Positions 34,752 to 44,127 of a stretch of 64,000 nt of DNA are shown here, one piece after another. Numbering within the stretch: position 1 is the stretch's first letter; every line of letters starts with the position of its first letter. This DNA is from Solimonas aquatica (GTDB lineage Bacteria > Pseudomonadota > Gammaproteobacteria > Nevskiales > Nevskiaceae): the NCBI RefSeq assembly GCF_900111015.1, contig NZ_FOFS01000001.1, positions 186,001 to 250,000 of the forward strand, in the 5' to 3' direction. Both the position numbers and the translations under genes were made by a program. The notes beneath the pieces are model-generated. The model was not told the origin of the DNA, made no database searches, and saw only the letters and a list, made by a program, of their open reading frames with translations.

Positions 34752-35624
34752 GTGAGCGTCCGACATCTGGCGGTCATCGGTCTGGGCCTGATCGGCGGCT
34801 CGCTGGCGCGCGCGCTGCGCGCGGCCGGCGAGGTGGGCCGCATCTCGGGCTACGATCCCGATCCGGTGCAGCGCCAGCAGGCGCTCAAGCTCGGCGTGAT
34901 CGACGAGGTGCACGAGCAGGCGCCCGAGGCCGTGGCCGATGCCGATCTGGTGGTGCTGGCGGTGCCGGTGCTGCGCACTGCCGAGGCTTATGCCGCCTGC
35001 CTGCCGGGCCTGCGTCCGGAGACCGTGGTCAGCGATGTGGGCAGCACCAAGCAGTCGGTGCTGCGTGACATCGCGGCGGTCTGCGGCGGGCAGCTGCCGC
35101 CGCGCTTCGTGGCCGCGCATCCGATTGCCGGCACCGAGAAGAGCGGCGTGGCCAACAGCCAGACCGAGCTGTTCCGCAATCATCGCGTGATCATCACGCC
35201 GCACGAACATCAGGACGCTGCCGCGCGGCAGCTGGTGGCGCGGCTCTGGCAGGCCATCGGTGCGCGCGTGGTGGAGATGAGCCCGGCGCAGCACGATGCG
35301 ATCTTCGCGGCCACCTCGCATCTGCCGCATGTGCTGGCCTACAGCTTCGTGGACATGCTCGCGCGCCTGGAGCGCAGCGGCGAAATCTTTCCCAATGCCG
35401 GCGGCGGCTTTCGCGACTTCACACGCATCGCCTCCAGCTCGCCGCAGATGTGGCACGACGTGCTGCGCGCCAACGAGGCGGCGGTGGCGGATCTGCTGGA
35501 CCGGCAGATCGAAGAGCTGCAGCAGATCCGGCGCATGATGGCCGAGTCGCGCTGGGACGAGCTCAAGGCTCTGTTCGAACGCGCGCGCGCCGCACGCGAG
35601 CGTTATCTGAGTCAGATCGAGTAA
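34752..35624 (+). CDS. tyrA: prephenate (or arogenate) dehydrogenase
   Basis: 290 residues starting at a GTG. The NAD(P) fold is VIGLGLIGGSLARAL and the catalytic His is in AHPIAGTEKSGV. The C-terminal helical domain includes ATSHLPHVLAYSFVDML and GGGFRDFTRIASSSP. No mutase domain is attached, so it is a monofunctional TyrA. It starts 10 nt after hisC. In some pseudomonads TyrA is fused to AroA; here they are separate genes 52 nt apart. Confidence 0.95.
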   Translation: MSVRHLAVIGLGLIGGSLARALRAAGEVGRISGYDPDPVQRQQALKLGVIDEVHEQAPEAVADADLVVLAVPVLRTAEAYAACLPGLRPETVVSDVGSTKQSVLRDIAAVCGGQLPPRFVAAHPIAGTEKSGVANSQTELFRNHRVIITPHEHQDAAARQLVARLWQAIGARVVEMSPAQHDAIFAATSHLPHVLAYSFVDMLARLERSGEIFPNAGGGFRDFTRIASSSPQMWHDVLRANEAAVADLLDRQIEELQQIRRMMAESRWDELKALFERARAARERYLSQIE

Positions 35625-35676
35625 ACGAATCATTGCGGCGCCGCGCCTGCGACGCCGCCCGTGCAAGGAAGTCGAC

Positions 35677-36987
35677 GTGAGTTCCAGCGAACTGAGCTAT
35701 ACCGTTATCCCCGGCGGCAGGCTGGCCGGCCGCCTGCGCGTGCCCGGCGACAAGTCCATCTCGCATCGCTCGATCATGTTCGGTGCGCTGGCAGAGGGCT
35801 TGACCACGGTGGAGGGCTTTCTCACCGGCGAGGACTGCCTGTGCACCATGAAGGCTTTCCAGGCCATGGGCGTGCGCATCGAGCGTCCGGCCGAAACCTC
35901 GCTGCGCATCCACGGCGTGGGCCTGCACGGGCTGCAGTCGCCGCGCGAGCCCCTGGACCTGGGCAATTCCGGCACCTCCATGCGCCTGATGGCCGGCCTG
36001 CTCTCCGGCCAGCACTTCACCAGCAATCTGGTGGGCGATGCCTCGCTGTCGCGGCGGCCGATGAAACGCATCATCGCGCCGCTGGAACAGATGGGCGCGC
36101 GCATCGAATCCAATGAGGGCAAGGCGCCGCTCAACATCCTGCCGCACCGGAATCTCAAGGCGATCTCGTATCACTCGCCGGTGGCCAGCGCGCAGATCAA
36201 GTCCGGCATCCTGCTCGCCGGTCTCTACGCCCAGGGCAAGACCGAGGTCTTCGAGCCGGAGGCCTCGCGCGATCACACCGAACGCATGCTGCGCGCCTTC
36301 GGCGTGAAGGTGGAGGCGCGCGCCGGTTACGCGGCGCTGGAGGGCGGGCAGAGCCTGAAGGCCACCGCGATCCAGGTGCCGGCGGACATTTCCTCGGCGG
36401 CCTTCTTCATGGTCGGCGCCGCCATCGTGCCCGGCAGCGAGATCGTGCTCAGTGACGTCGGCGTGAATCCGACGCGCACCGGCATCATCGACGTGCTGCG
36501 CCTGATGGGCGCCGACATCCGCCTGGAGAACGAGCGCCGCTTCGGCGACGAGCCAGTGGCCGATATCCGCGTGCGCGGGGGCGGCCTGCGCGGCGTGCGC
36601 ATCGGCAAGGAACTGGTTGCCGCCAGCATCGACGAATTTCCCATCATCTTCATCGCCGCCGCCTTCGCCCAGGGCGAAACCGTGGTGGAAGGCGCCGAAG
36701 AACTGCGCGTGAAGGAATCCGACCGCATCCAGAGCATGTGCGACGGCCTGCGCGCCCTGGGCGTCGCCGCACAGGCGCTGCCCGACGGCATGCGCGTGAT
36801 GGGCGGGCGCATGCGCGGCGGCACGGTGGATTCACGCGGCGATCACCGCATCGCCATGTCCTTCGCCATCGCCGCCCTGCGCGCCGAGCAGCCGATCCGG
36901 ATTCTGGACTGCGCCAACGTCAACACCTCGTTCCCGGGCTTTGCGGCCCTGGCGCGCGCCGCAGGACTGGGCATACGCGAGGCATGA
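35677..36987 (+). CDS. aroA: 3-phosphoshikimate 1-carboxyvinyltransferase (EPSP synthase)
   Basis: 436 residues from a GTG with AAGGA 6 nt upstream. Substrate motifs are VPGDKSISHRSIMFG, LGNSGTSMRLMAGLL, VKESDRIQSM and GDHRIAMSFAIAAL. It forms EPSP from shikimate 3-phosphate and PEP, two steps before the P-protein; chorismate synthase (aroC) is also in this window at 46651. Confidence 0.97.
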   Translation: MSSSELSYTVIPGGRLAGRLRVPGDKSISHRSIMFGALAEGLTTVEGFLTGEDCLCTMKAFQAMGVRIERPAETSLRIHGVGLHGLQSPREPLDLGNSGTSMRLMAGLLSGQHFTSNLVGDASLSRRPMKRIIAPLEQMGARIESNEGKAPLNILPHRNLKAISYHSPVASAQIKSGILLAGLYAQGKTEVFEPEASRDHTERMLRAFGVKVEARAGYAALEGGQSLKATAIQVPADISSAAFFMVGAAIVPGSEIVLSDVGVNPTRTGIIDVLRLMGADIRLENERRFGDEPVADIRVRGGGLRGVRIGKELVAASIDEFPIIFIAAAFAQGETVVEGAEELRVKESDRIQSMCDGLRALGVAAQALPDGMRVMGGRMRGGTVDSRGDHRIAMSFAIAALRAEQPIRILDCANVNTSFPGFAALARAAGLGIREA

Positions 36988-37042
36988 GGCGGGCAAGCCT
37001 CAGGCTGCGCGCAAAGGCCGGTCTTTTGCTTGTCTCCCCGCA

Positions 37043-37058
37043 GCCTCAGGCCTGAGGC
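37043..37058. repeat. 16-bp perfect palindrome between aroA and cmk
   Basis: GCCTCAGGCCTGAGGC. GCCTCAGGC also occurs directly repeated at 36997, so this 93-bp gap has a small repeat structure. It may be a weak terminator or protein-binding site; neither is proven. Confidence 0.4.
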
Positions 37059-37080
37059 GCAGCCCTTTACGGTCACCAAT

Positions 37081-37791
37081 ATGAACACATCACAAGACTC
37101 ATCCCAGACAACTCAGGCTGCGCCTGTCATCGCCGTCGACGGCCCCAGCGGCGTCGGCAAGGGCTTGGTCACGCGCTACCTGGCCAAGCGCCTGGGCTTC
37201 CATCGCCTGGACAGCGGCGCGCTGTATCGCATCCTGGCGCTGGCCGCCCATCATCGTCATCTGGATCTGCACGATGCGCAGGCAGTGGCGGCGCTGGCGC
37301 CGGCCCTGGACATCCGCTTCATCGGCGAGACCGAGGACGACGAAGCCATCCTGGTCGACGGTCATGACTGGACGCACGAGATCCGCAAGGAGTCCACCGG
37401 GGCGCTGGCCTCGATCATCGCCACCGCCCCGGTGGTACGTGCCGCGCTGCTGCAGCGCCAGCGCGATTTTCGGGTGGCGCCGGGCCTGATCGCCGACGGC
37501 CGCGACATGGCCAGCATCGTGTTCACCGACGCGGTGCTGAAAATCTTCATGGACGCCAGCGTCGACGAGCGCGCCCAGCGCCGGCTCAAGCAGTTGAGCG
37601 CAAAGGGAATCGGGGCTACACTCGCGCCCCTTCGTGAAGAGATACGCGCCCGTGACGAGCGCGACCGCAACCGTCCCATCGCCCCTCTGAAGGCCGTCGA
37701 TGGCGCGGAAGTCGTTGATACGACAGGTCTTTCGCCAGACGCCGTGCTGGCTGTGATGGAAGGTCTGCTGCGGCGCTACGCGCTGGTTTGA
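37081..37791 (+). CDS. cmk: cytidylate kinase
   Basis: 236 residues. The P-loop is VDGPSGVGKGLVTRYLA; LDSGALYR, IADGRDMASIVF and REEIRARDERDRNRPIAPL are family blocks. It phosphorylates CMP and dCMP. The frame is open upstream to 37030, but the ATG at 37081 begins the usual polar N terminus. The position between aroA and rpsA is the conserved one. Confidence 0.95.
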   Translation: MNTSQDSSQTTQAAPVIAVDGPSGVGKGLVTRYLAKRLGFHRLDSGALYRILALAAHHRHLDLHDAQAVAALAPALDIRFIGETEDDEAILVDGHDWTHEIRKESTGALASIIATAPVVRAALLQRQRDFRVAPGLIADGRDMASIVFTDAVLKIFMDASVDERAQRRLKQLSAKGIGATLAPLREEIRARDERDRNRPIAPLKAVDGAEVVDTTGLSPDAVLAVMEGLLRRYALV

Positions 37792-37858
37792 ACGCTTTGG
37801 CCCTCGCGCACGAAGACAGAACATTGCTGCGAGCTGCTCGCTCGTGACTTTGGCCGGA

Positions 37859-37872
37859 TCGCAAGGATGCGA
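37859..37872 (+). other. small hairpin with AAGGAT loop in the rpsA leader
   Basis: TCGC-AAGGAT-GCGA, 67 nt ahead of the rpsA start codon. The loop is the same A-N-G-G-A-T seen in the repeat hairpins upstream of serC and serA. GCCGTTTTT follows, so a weak cmk terminator is an alternative reading. Confidence 0.45.
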
Positions 37873-37939
37873 GCCGTTTTTCAATAGACAGGTCCCCAAG
37901 TTCGGATGCGAGGGGAAATCCATTTGACAAGAGTAAGTA

Positions 37940-39616
37940 ATGAGCGAGAGTTTCGCTGAGTTGTTTGAGGCCAGCCTCAAGGGCGGCCAGTCCATGCAGT
38001 CCGGCACCATCGTCAACGCCCGCGTGCTGGCTGTGAAGCCCGACGTCGTGATCGTCGACGCCGGTCTGAAATCTGAAGGCGTCATCCCCCTGGCCGAGTT
38101 CGCCGTCGACGGCGAGATCAAGGTTGCCGTGGGTGATGAGGTCGAAGTCGCGCTGGAAACCGTCGAAGACGGGTTCGGCGAGACCAAGTTCTCCAAGGAA
38201 AAGGCCGAGCGCATCAAGACCTGGGAGCGCCTGGGCAAGGCCTTCGAGGGCAAGGAAACCGTCATCGGCATCATGACCGGCAAGGTCAAGGGCGGTTTCA
38301 CCGTCGACATCGGCACCGTCCGCGCGTTCCTGCCCGGTTCGCTGGTCGACGTGCGCCCGGTGCGCGACACCTCCTACCTGGAAGGCAAGCCGCTCGAGTT
38401 CAAGGTCATCAAGCTCGACAAGCTGCGCAACAACGTCGTGGTCTCGCGCCGCGAAGTGCTGGAAGCCGAGTACAGCGCCGAGCGCGACTCGCTGCTGGCC
38501 AACCTGCAGGAAGGCGTGATTCTGCGCGGCGTGGTCAAGAACCTCGTCGAGTACGGCGCGTTCGTTGACCTGGGCGGCATCGACGGCCTGCTGCACATCA
38601 CCGACATGACCTGGAAGCGCGTGAAGGATCCCGCGGAAGTGGTGCAGGTCGGTCAGGAAATCGAAGTCAAGGTGCTCAAGTACGACCGCGAGCGTCGCCG
38701 CGTCAGCCTCGGCCTCAAGCAGCTGGGCGCCGATCCCTGGAGCGACATCGAGCGTCGTTATCCGGAGCGCACCCGCCTGTTCGGCAAGGTCACCAACATC
38801 ACCGATTACGGCGCGTTCGTGGAGATCGAAGCCGGCGTCGAGGGTCTGGTGCACGTCTCCGAAATGGACTGGACCAACAAGAACGTCAACCCGGCCAAGG
38901 CCGTGCAGATCGGCGACGAGGTCGAGGTGATGATTCTCGACATCGACGGCGAGCGCCGCCGCATCTCGCTGGGCATGAAGCAGTGCAAGCCCAATCCCTG
39001 GGAAGAGTTCGCGCAGAACCACCAGAAGGGCGACCGCGTGCATGGCGCGATCAAGTCGATCACCGACTTCGGCATCTTCATCGGCCTGGACGGCGGCATC
39101 GACGGTCTGGTGCATCTCTCGGATCTGGACTGGAACGAGGCCGGCGAAGCTGCCGTGCGCCGCTACCAGAAGGGTCAGGAACTGGACGCCGTGGTGCTGG
39201 CCATCGACGCCGCCCGCGAGCGTATCTCGCTGGGCGTCAAGCAGGTGAGCCAGGACCCGCTGTCCGAGTTCATCGCCAAGACCACCAAGGGCACCGTGGT
39301 GCAGGGCACCATCCGCTCGGTGGACGCGCGTGGCGCCGTGGTGGACCTGGGCAATGGTGTGGAAGGCTATATCCGCGCCAACGACCTGTCCCGCGAGCGC
39401 GTCGAAGACGCCACCAAGCTGGTCAAGGAAGGCGACCCGCTGGAATCGCGTTACGTCGGCGTGGACCGCAAGAACCGCACGGTGCAGCTGTCGGTGCGTG
39501 AGAAGGAAATCCAGGAAGAACAGGAGACCATGGCGGAGTACAGCCGCAATGCCTCCACCGGCCGTACCTCCCTGGGTGACCTGCTCAAGGAACAGATCGG
39601 CGGCGGTAACAATTAA
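37940..39616 (+). CDS. rpsA: 30S ribosomal protein S1
   Basis: 558 residues with six S1 RNA-binding repeats (for example [40 protein letters not shown] and [20 protein letters not shown]), the standard six-domain gammaproteobacterial form. It helps the ribosome bind mRNA leaders. There is only a weak AGAG-type binding site before the ATG; S1 genes are commonly autoregulated through a structured leader, and here 148 bp separate it from cmk. Confidence 0.97.
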   Translation: MSESFAELFEASLKGGQSMQSGTIVNARVLAVKPDVVIVDAGLKSEGVIPLAEFAVDGEIKVAVGDEVEVALETVEDGFGETKFSKEKAERIKTWERLGKAFEGKETVIGIMTGKVKGGFTVDIGTVRAFLPGSLVDVRPVRDTSYLEGKPLEFKVIKLDKLRNNVVVSRREVLEAEYSAERDSLLANLQEGVILRGVVKNLVEYGAFVDLGGIDGLLHITDMTWKRVKDPAEVVQVGQEIEVKVLKYDRERRRVSLGLKQLGADPWSDIERRYPERTRLFGKVTNITDYGAFVEIEAGVEGLVHVSEMDWTNKNVNPAKAVQIGDEVEVMILDIDGERRRISLGMKQCKPNPWEEFAQNHQKGDRVHGAIKSITDFGIFIGLDGGIDGLVHLSDLDWNEAGEAAVRRYQKGQELDAVVLAIDAARERISLGVKQVSQDPLSEFIAKTTKGTVVQGTIRSVDARGAVVDLGNGVEGYIRANDLSRERVEDATKLVKEGDPLESRYVGVDRKNRTVQLSVREKEIQEEQETMAEYSRNASTGRTSLGDLLKEQIGGGNN

Positions 39617-39657
39617 GTTTTACGCCTATCTTCCCGGATTTTCAGGGAAAAATGAGA

Positions 39658-39686
39658 GGGCCGCGCTTGCGCGGCCCTTTTTTTTT
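39658..39686 (+). terminator. Rho-independent terminator after rpsA
   Basis: GGGCCGCG (39658-39665), a CTTG loop, CGCGGCCC (39670-39677), then nine T residues. It lies 41 nt after the rpsA stop and is the strongest terminator in the window, so ihfB-lapAB probably have their own promoter or depend on partial read-through. Confidence 0.93.
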
Positions 39687-39732
39687 CACTATCGTTGGCG
39701 GGAAGACTAAAACGCTTACCGATCCGGTACTT

Positions 39733-40083
39733 ATGACGAAGTCGGAACTCATCGAGCTGCTTGCCGCCAAGCAGACCCATTTGATGCACAAGGACGTCGA
39801 GCTGGCGGTCAAACTGGTGCTGGATCAGATCAGCAACGCCCTGGCCCGCGACGAGCGCGTCGAAATCCGCGGTTTCGGCAGTTTTGCCTTGCATCACCGC
39901 CCCGCACGCGTGGGCCGCAATCCCAAGACCGGCGAACCGGTGCACATTCCCCCGAAGCGCGTGCCGCATTTCAAGCCGGGCAAGGAAATGCGCGAGCGCG
40001 TCAACGCCGCCGCCGCCGGCCTGCCGCTGCCGCCGATGAGCGAGCACGACGATGATGGCGACGACGACGAGTCGCTCGAATGA
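39733..40083 (+). CDS. ihfB: integration host factor beta subunit
   Basis: 116 residues from the ATG at 39733. The DNA-bending arm is clear in [20 protein letters not shown], after [15 protein letters not shown]. It is longer than the roughly 94-residue E. coli protein because of an extra C-terminal tail with an acidic cluster ([14 protein letters not shown]). The gene ends in an ATGA overlap with lapA. IHF shapes DNA at promoters, origins and recombination sites. Confidence 0.95.
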   Translation: MTKSELIELLAAKQTHLMHKDVELAVKLVLDQISNALARDERVEIRGFGSFALHHRPARVGRNPKTGEPVHIPPKRVPHFKPGKEMRERVNAAAAGLPLPPMSEHDDDGDDDESLE

Positions 40084-40382
40084 GCCGCGCCTTCAGCCTG
40101 ATCGTGCTGCTGCTGGTGCTGGTGCTCGGCGCCTCGATCGGCTACTTCAATGCGCAGGCGGTTGAATTCAATTACCTGATCGGCAGCCGTCAGCTGCCCC
40201 TGATCGGCGTGCTGATGCTGGCTTTTGCGCTGGGTGTGGCGCTGAGCCTGCTGGCCGTGCTGGCGCGTCTGCTCGCCGCGCGCGTCGAGCTGCGGCGCCT
40301 GCGCCGGCAGCTGCGCGAGGCCGAAGGCGAGCTGCGCACCCTGCGCAATCTGCCGGTGACGGCAAACCCCGAAAAACCCTGA
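40080..40382 (+). CDS. lapA: LapA-family (DUF1049) inner-membrane protein
   Basis: 100 residues with two membrane helices ([17 protein letters not shown] and [21 protein letters not shown]) followed by a basic, coiled-coil-like tail ([19 protein letters not shown]). LapA works beside LapB in controlling LPS synthesis. Overlap with ihfB and a 2-nt gap to lapB suggest tight co-expression. Confidence 0.9.
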   Translation: MSRAFSLIVLLLVLVLGASIGYFNAQAVEFNYLIGSRQLPLIGVLMLAFALGVALSLLAVLARLLAARVELRRLRRQLREAEGELRTLRNLPVTANPEKP

Positions 40383-40384
40383 CC

Positions 40385-41566
40385 ATGCTGGACTCCCTTT
40401 TTCCCTGGCTGCTGGTGCCGCTGGGTCTGGCCCTGGGTTGGGCCCTGGGCCGGCGGCAGTCGCTTGCTGCCACCGCGCCGGCGGCGGTGCTCAATCCCGA
40501 GCAGATCGGCGGCTTGCTGCGTCAGCTCGCCTCGGACGATCCGGATCAGGCCATCGCCGCGCTCACACAGGTGACACAGCTGGACGAGTCGGCCATCGAG
40601 CTGCATCTGCAGCTGGGCAATCTGTTCCGCAAGCGCGGCGAGGTGGATCGCGCGCTGCGTGTCCATGAGACCCTGCTGGCGCGGCCGAACCTGTCGCCGG
40701 CGGTGCAGGGGCAGGTGCGTCGCGAGCTGGCCTACGACTACATGCGCGCCGGCATCATGGATCACGCCGAGCAGCAGTTCGAACGCCTGATCAGCGACGG
40801 CCATTACGTGGCCGAGTCCCTGGACCAGATCCGCCAGATCGCCGAGCAGATTCACGACTGGCGCGCCGCCATCGCCGCCGCGCGTCGCCTGGAAGCGGCG
40901 CAGGGGGAGTCCAAACGCGCGCTGATTGCGCAGTACTGGTGTGAGCTGGCCGAGGAAGCCCGCCGCGCCAAGAAGGCCGAGGAAGCCCTGCAGCTGGCGC
41001 AGCGCGGCACCGAAGAGGATGCCGACTGTGTGCGCGCGCATCTGCTGCTCGGCGGCCTGCAGGAGGCCGCCGGTGACAAGCCGGCAGCGGCGAAGAGCTA
41101 TCTGCGCGCCTTTGCGCTCGACGCCCGTTATCTGCCGGATCTGCTGGAGCCGCTGTATCGCTGCCTGCTGGGCAGCGGTGACAGCGAAACCTATCTGCAG
41201 TTTCTCAAGGATGCCAAGGAAATCTCGGCCAGCAGCCTGCCGTTCATCGCCGAGGCACGATTGCTGGCCGATGAAGGCATCGATCCGCTGGATCATCTTG
41301 CGCAAGGCCTGGAGGTGCGGCCCAGCCGCGCGGTGCTGGCGCAGTTTCTCGAAGTGCTGGAGAAGCAGCCCAATGTCATCGCCGCCGGCCTCGACAAGCC
41401 GGCCGCCAGCCTGCGCCTGGCGCTGCGCCGCCTGATGGAAAGCGCGCCGCGCTACCAGTGCAGCCATTGCGGCTTTTCGCCGCGTCAGCAATTCTGGCAA
41501 TGTCCGAGCTGCAAGCGCTGGGGCAGCATCGCACCCATCGACGAGGCGATGCGGCTGCCGGGCTAA
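40385..41566 (+). CDS. lapB: LPS assembly protein LapB (TPR and rubredoxin-like)
   Basis: 393 residues: an N-terminal membrane anchor (LFPWLLVPLGLALGWALGRR), a series of TPR helices, and a C-terminal metal-binding site CSHCGF...QCPSCKRWG with two C-x-x-C pairs. LapB directs FtsH-dependent turnover of LpxC and so balances LPS with phospholipid. Size and arrangement match the E. coli protein. Confidence 0.95.
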   Translation: MLDSLFPWLLVPLGLALGWALGRRQSLAATAPAAVLNPEQIGGLLRQLASDDPDQAIAALTQVTQLDESAIELHLQLGNLFRKRGEVDRALRVHETLLARPNLSPAVQGQVRRELAYDYMRAGIMDHAEQQFERLISDGHYVAESLDQIRQIAEQIHDWRAAIAAARRLEAAQGESKRALIAQYWCELAEEARRAKKAEEALQLAQRGTEEDADCVRAHLLLGGLQEAAGDKPAAAKSYLRAFALDARYLPDLLEPLYRCLLGSGDSETYLQFLKDAKEISASSLPFIAEARLLADEGIDPLDHLAQGLEVRPSRAVLAQFLEVLEKQPNVIAAGLDKPAASLRLALRRLMESAPRYQCSHCGFSPRQQFWQCPSCKRWGSIAPIDEAMRLPG

Positions 41567-41632
41567 GATCAGCGGCAAGAGTCCTGGCCTCGATGCCACG
41601 GGCACACAAAACCAAGAGGAGCAACAGGCAAG

Positions 41633-42646
41633 GTGAAAACCGCCTTCGTCACCGGGTCCACTGGCTTTGTCGGCATCAATCTGATCGACGAGCTGGTCGC
41701 GCAGAACTGGCGTGTGATCGCGCTGCATCGCGTCGATTCCGATGTGCTGCCGCTGGCGCGCCATGCCGGCGTCGAGCGCGTGGTCGGCGACGTCACCGAT
41801 GTCAAAAGCCTGCTGAAGGTGCTGCCGCCGGAAGTGGACTGCGTGTTTCACGTCGCCGGCAACACCAGCCTGTGGAACCGCCGTCATGTCGAACAGCTGA
41901 AGGTCAATGTCCGCGGCACGCGCAACATGGTGCGCGCGGCGCTGGAGGCGAGGGCCAGGCGCTTCGTGCACACCTCCAGCATCGTCGCCTACGGCCTGCA
42001 TGGCGGGCAGATCACCGAGGACACGCCCACGCGCGGCAGCACCTCGCAGATCAATTACATCCGCAGCAAGGCCCTGGCCGAACGCGAGGTGCGCAAGGGC
42101 ATCAGCGACGGACTGCCGGCGGTGATCATCAATCCCTCCAACATGATCGGTCCGCACGACACCGAGAGCTGGTCGCGGCTGTTCGGCCTGGTGCAGCGCG
42201 GGCGTGTGCCGGCGATGCCCTCCGGCGGCGGCAGCTTCTGTCATGTGCGCGCGGTGGCGCGTGCCCATATCGCCGCCGCCGAACGCGGCCGGCTCGGCGC
42301 CAATTATCTGCTGGGCGGCGCGCAGGCCACCTACGCCGGACTGGCGCTCGAGATCGCGCGGTTGCTGGGCATCCGCCGCCGGCCGCTGCAGCTGCCGGTC
42401 AAGCTCCTGCAGGGCTACGCGGTGCTGGAGGAATGGGCTGCGCCGCTGCTGGGCCGCCGGCCCGACATCACCCGCGATGCGGTGGCGCTGATGAGCGAGA
42501 ACTTCTACTGCAGCAGCGAACGCGCGGTGCGCGAGCTGGGCTATGCGCCGGAGACGCTGGAATGCATGCTCGGTGACTGCCGTGACTGGCTGCTGCGCGA
42601 GGAGTTGCTGCGGCCGCTGCCGAAGTCCGCTCAGACCGGCCGGTAG
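41633..42646 (+). CDS. NAD(P)-dependent epimerase/reductase, extended SDR family
   Basis: 337 residues from a GTG. The nucleotide motif is FVTGSTGFVGINLIDELV and the catalytic Y-x-x-x-K is YIRSK, with Ser in VHTSSIVAYG. The sequence resembles dihydroflavonol-4-reductase-like and 3-beta-hydroxysteroid-dehydrogenase-like enzymes; the substrate cannot be told. It ends convergently, overlapping the bepA 3' end by 16 bp. Confidence 0.88.
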   Translation: MKTAFVTGSTGFVGINLIDELVAQNWRVIALHRVDSDVLPLARHAGVERVVGDVTDVKSLLKVLPPEVDCVFHVAGNTSLWNRRHVEQLKVNVRGTRNMVRAALEARARRFVHTSSIVAYGLHGGQITEDTPTRGSTSQINYIRSKALAEREVRKGISDGLPAVIINPSNMIGPHDTESWSRLFGLVQRGRVPAMPSGGGSFCHVRAVARAHIAAAERGRLGANYLLGGAQATYAGLALEIARLLGIRRRPLQLPVKLLQGYAVLEEWAAPLLGRRPDITRDAVALMSENFYCSSERAVRELGYAPETLECMLGDCRDWLLREELLRPLPKSAQTGR

Positions 42647-44100
42647 TTACTGGGCAGGGAGTCGCGCACTTCCTTGCGCTTGGCCATCAGCCGCGAACGA
42701 TCCTGCGGCGTGAGATTGGGCAGGCGCAGGGCCGCGTCGAGCTGCGCCAGCGCGCTGCCGGCATCGCCGCGCAGGAAGAAGTAAGTGCTCATCTGATACG
42801 CCGACTCGGCGATGTTGTTGCTCTCGCGCGCCGCCTGCGCCAGCAGGCGATAGGTCAGCATCTGCGTGCCCTGACCCTGATCATGCGAGATCAGGTACTG
42901 GCGCGCGGTTTCCGGATGTCCGGCGTTCATCAGCGCCTCGGCATAGGCCAGAATCGCCGGCGCGTAGCGCGGGAACTGCTTGAGCACCGCCTCATAGGCC
43001 TGCAGCGATTGATCGCGCTTGCCGGTCTGCGCCAGCAGTTCGGCATTGAGCAGCTGGATGTTGGCCTGGCGCGGATAGCGGCTCAGCAGCGGCTGCAGTG
43101 TATCGGCGGCCTTGCTGTAGTCATTGTGTTCCTGCTGTGCCAGCGCCAGACCGTAACGGTTCTCCGGCGTGTCGCGACCGCCGCTCACCTGGCCGGCGAA
43201 GTAATCCAGGGTCTCGCCCGGCACCTCGGCGCTGAACACGCGCGCGCGGCTGCGCATCAGCGAAAACTCGATCGAGTCGAGATGCTTGTGCGCCGGCATC
43301 TCCGAGGCGCGGGCGGCGGCTTCGGCGATGCGGTTGGTGCTCAGGGGATGGGTGAGCAGAATCTCCGGCAGGCGATTGCCGTAGAGGCGGGTCTGCTGCT
43401 GCAGCTTGCCGAAGAAGCTGGCCATGCCGTTGGGGTCGAAACCCGCCGCCGCCATGGTCTGGATGCCGATGCGGTCGGCTTCCTGCTCGTGCGAGCGCGT
43501 GTAACTGACCTGACGCTGATAGTTGATCGACTGGCCGATGGCCAACGCGCCCATCACCACGTCGGGATTGGAGGAGCCGGCGATGATCGCCGCAATCACC
43601 GCCAGCCAGGTGGCGATGGTGCCCACCTGCGTGTCCTCGGCGGCGCGCGCGATATGGCGCTGCGTGACGTGCGCCAGCTCATGGCCCATCACGCCGGCGA
43701 GCTCGCTTTCATTGTCGGCGACCAGCAGCAGACCGGCGTTGACGCCGATGAAGCCGCCGGGCAGGGCAAAGGCGTTGATGCGCGGGTCCTGCACCACGAA
43801 GAAGGTCAGCTGCGGCGGCTGCGTGGCGCTGGCGGCGGCGAGCTGGTAGCCGATGTTGTTGAGATAGTCGCTCAGCTCCGGGTCTTCCAGCGCGTAGCCG
43901 TCGCGGTAGAGCTCTGCCATCACGCGCTTGCCCAGGTCTTTCTCCTGCAGCGGCGAGAGCATGTTGTCGGCCGGCTCGCCGATCTGCGGCAGGTCCAGGG
44001 CGGCGCTGCCGGTGGCGGCAGCAACCGCGGCACTGAGTAGCAGCAGGACGGCGGCGCTCGCGGCACCGAAGCACTTCCGAAAGGTCAGCAGAGCGTTCAT
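42631..44100 (-). CDS. bepA: periplasmic M48 metalloprotease/chaperone BepA
   Basis: 489 residues with a signal peptide, an M48 peptidase domain (zinc motif HELAH in VMGHELAHVTQRHIA; third ligand region EQEADRIG) and C-terminal TPR repeats. That is the layout of BepA (YfgC), which degrades stalled outer-membrane proteins and helps LptD assemble. It is the third envelope-quality gene in this stretch, after lapA and lapB. Confidence 0.93.
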   Translation of the reverse strand: MNALLTFRKCFGAASAAVLLLLSAAVAAATGSAALDLPQIGEPADNMLSPLQEKDLGKRVMAELYRDGYALEDPELSDYLNNIGYQLAAASATQPPQLTFFVVQDPRINAFALPGGFIGVNAGLLLVADNESELAGVMGHELAHVTQRHIARAAEDTQVGTIATWLAVIAAIIAGSSNPDVVMGALAIGQSINYQRQVSYTRSHEQEADRIGIQTMAAAGFDPNGMASFFGKLQQQTRLYGNRLPEILLTHPLSTNRIAEAAARASEMPAHKHLDSIEFSLMRSRARVFSAEVPGETLDYFAGQVSGGRDTPENRYGLALAQQEHNDYSKAADTLQPLLSRYPRQANIQLLNAELLAQTGKRDQSLQAYEAVLKQFPRYAPAILAYAEALMNAGHPETARQYLISHDQGQGTQMLTYRLLAQAARESNNIAESAYQMSTYFFLRGDAGSALAQLDAALRLPNLTPQDRSRLMAKRKEVRDSLPSNYRPV

Positions 44101-44127
44101 TCGCCGTCTTGGAGTTGCCGGCCGCGC

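Noticed and set aside
37923-37939. TTGACA as the rpsA -35 box
   Set aside because: It lies only about 11 nt before the start codon, leaving no room for a -10 box and leader.
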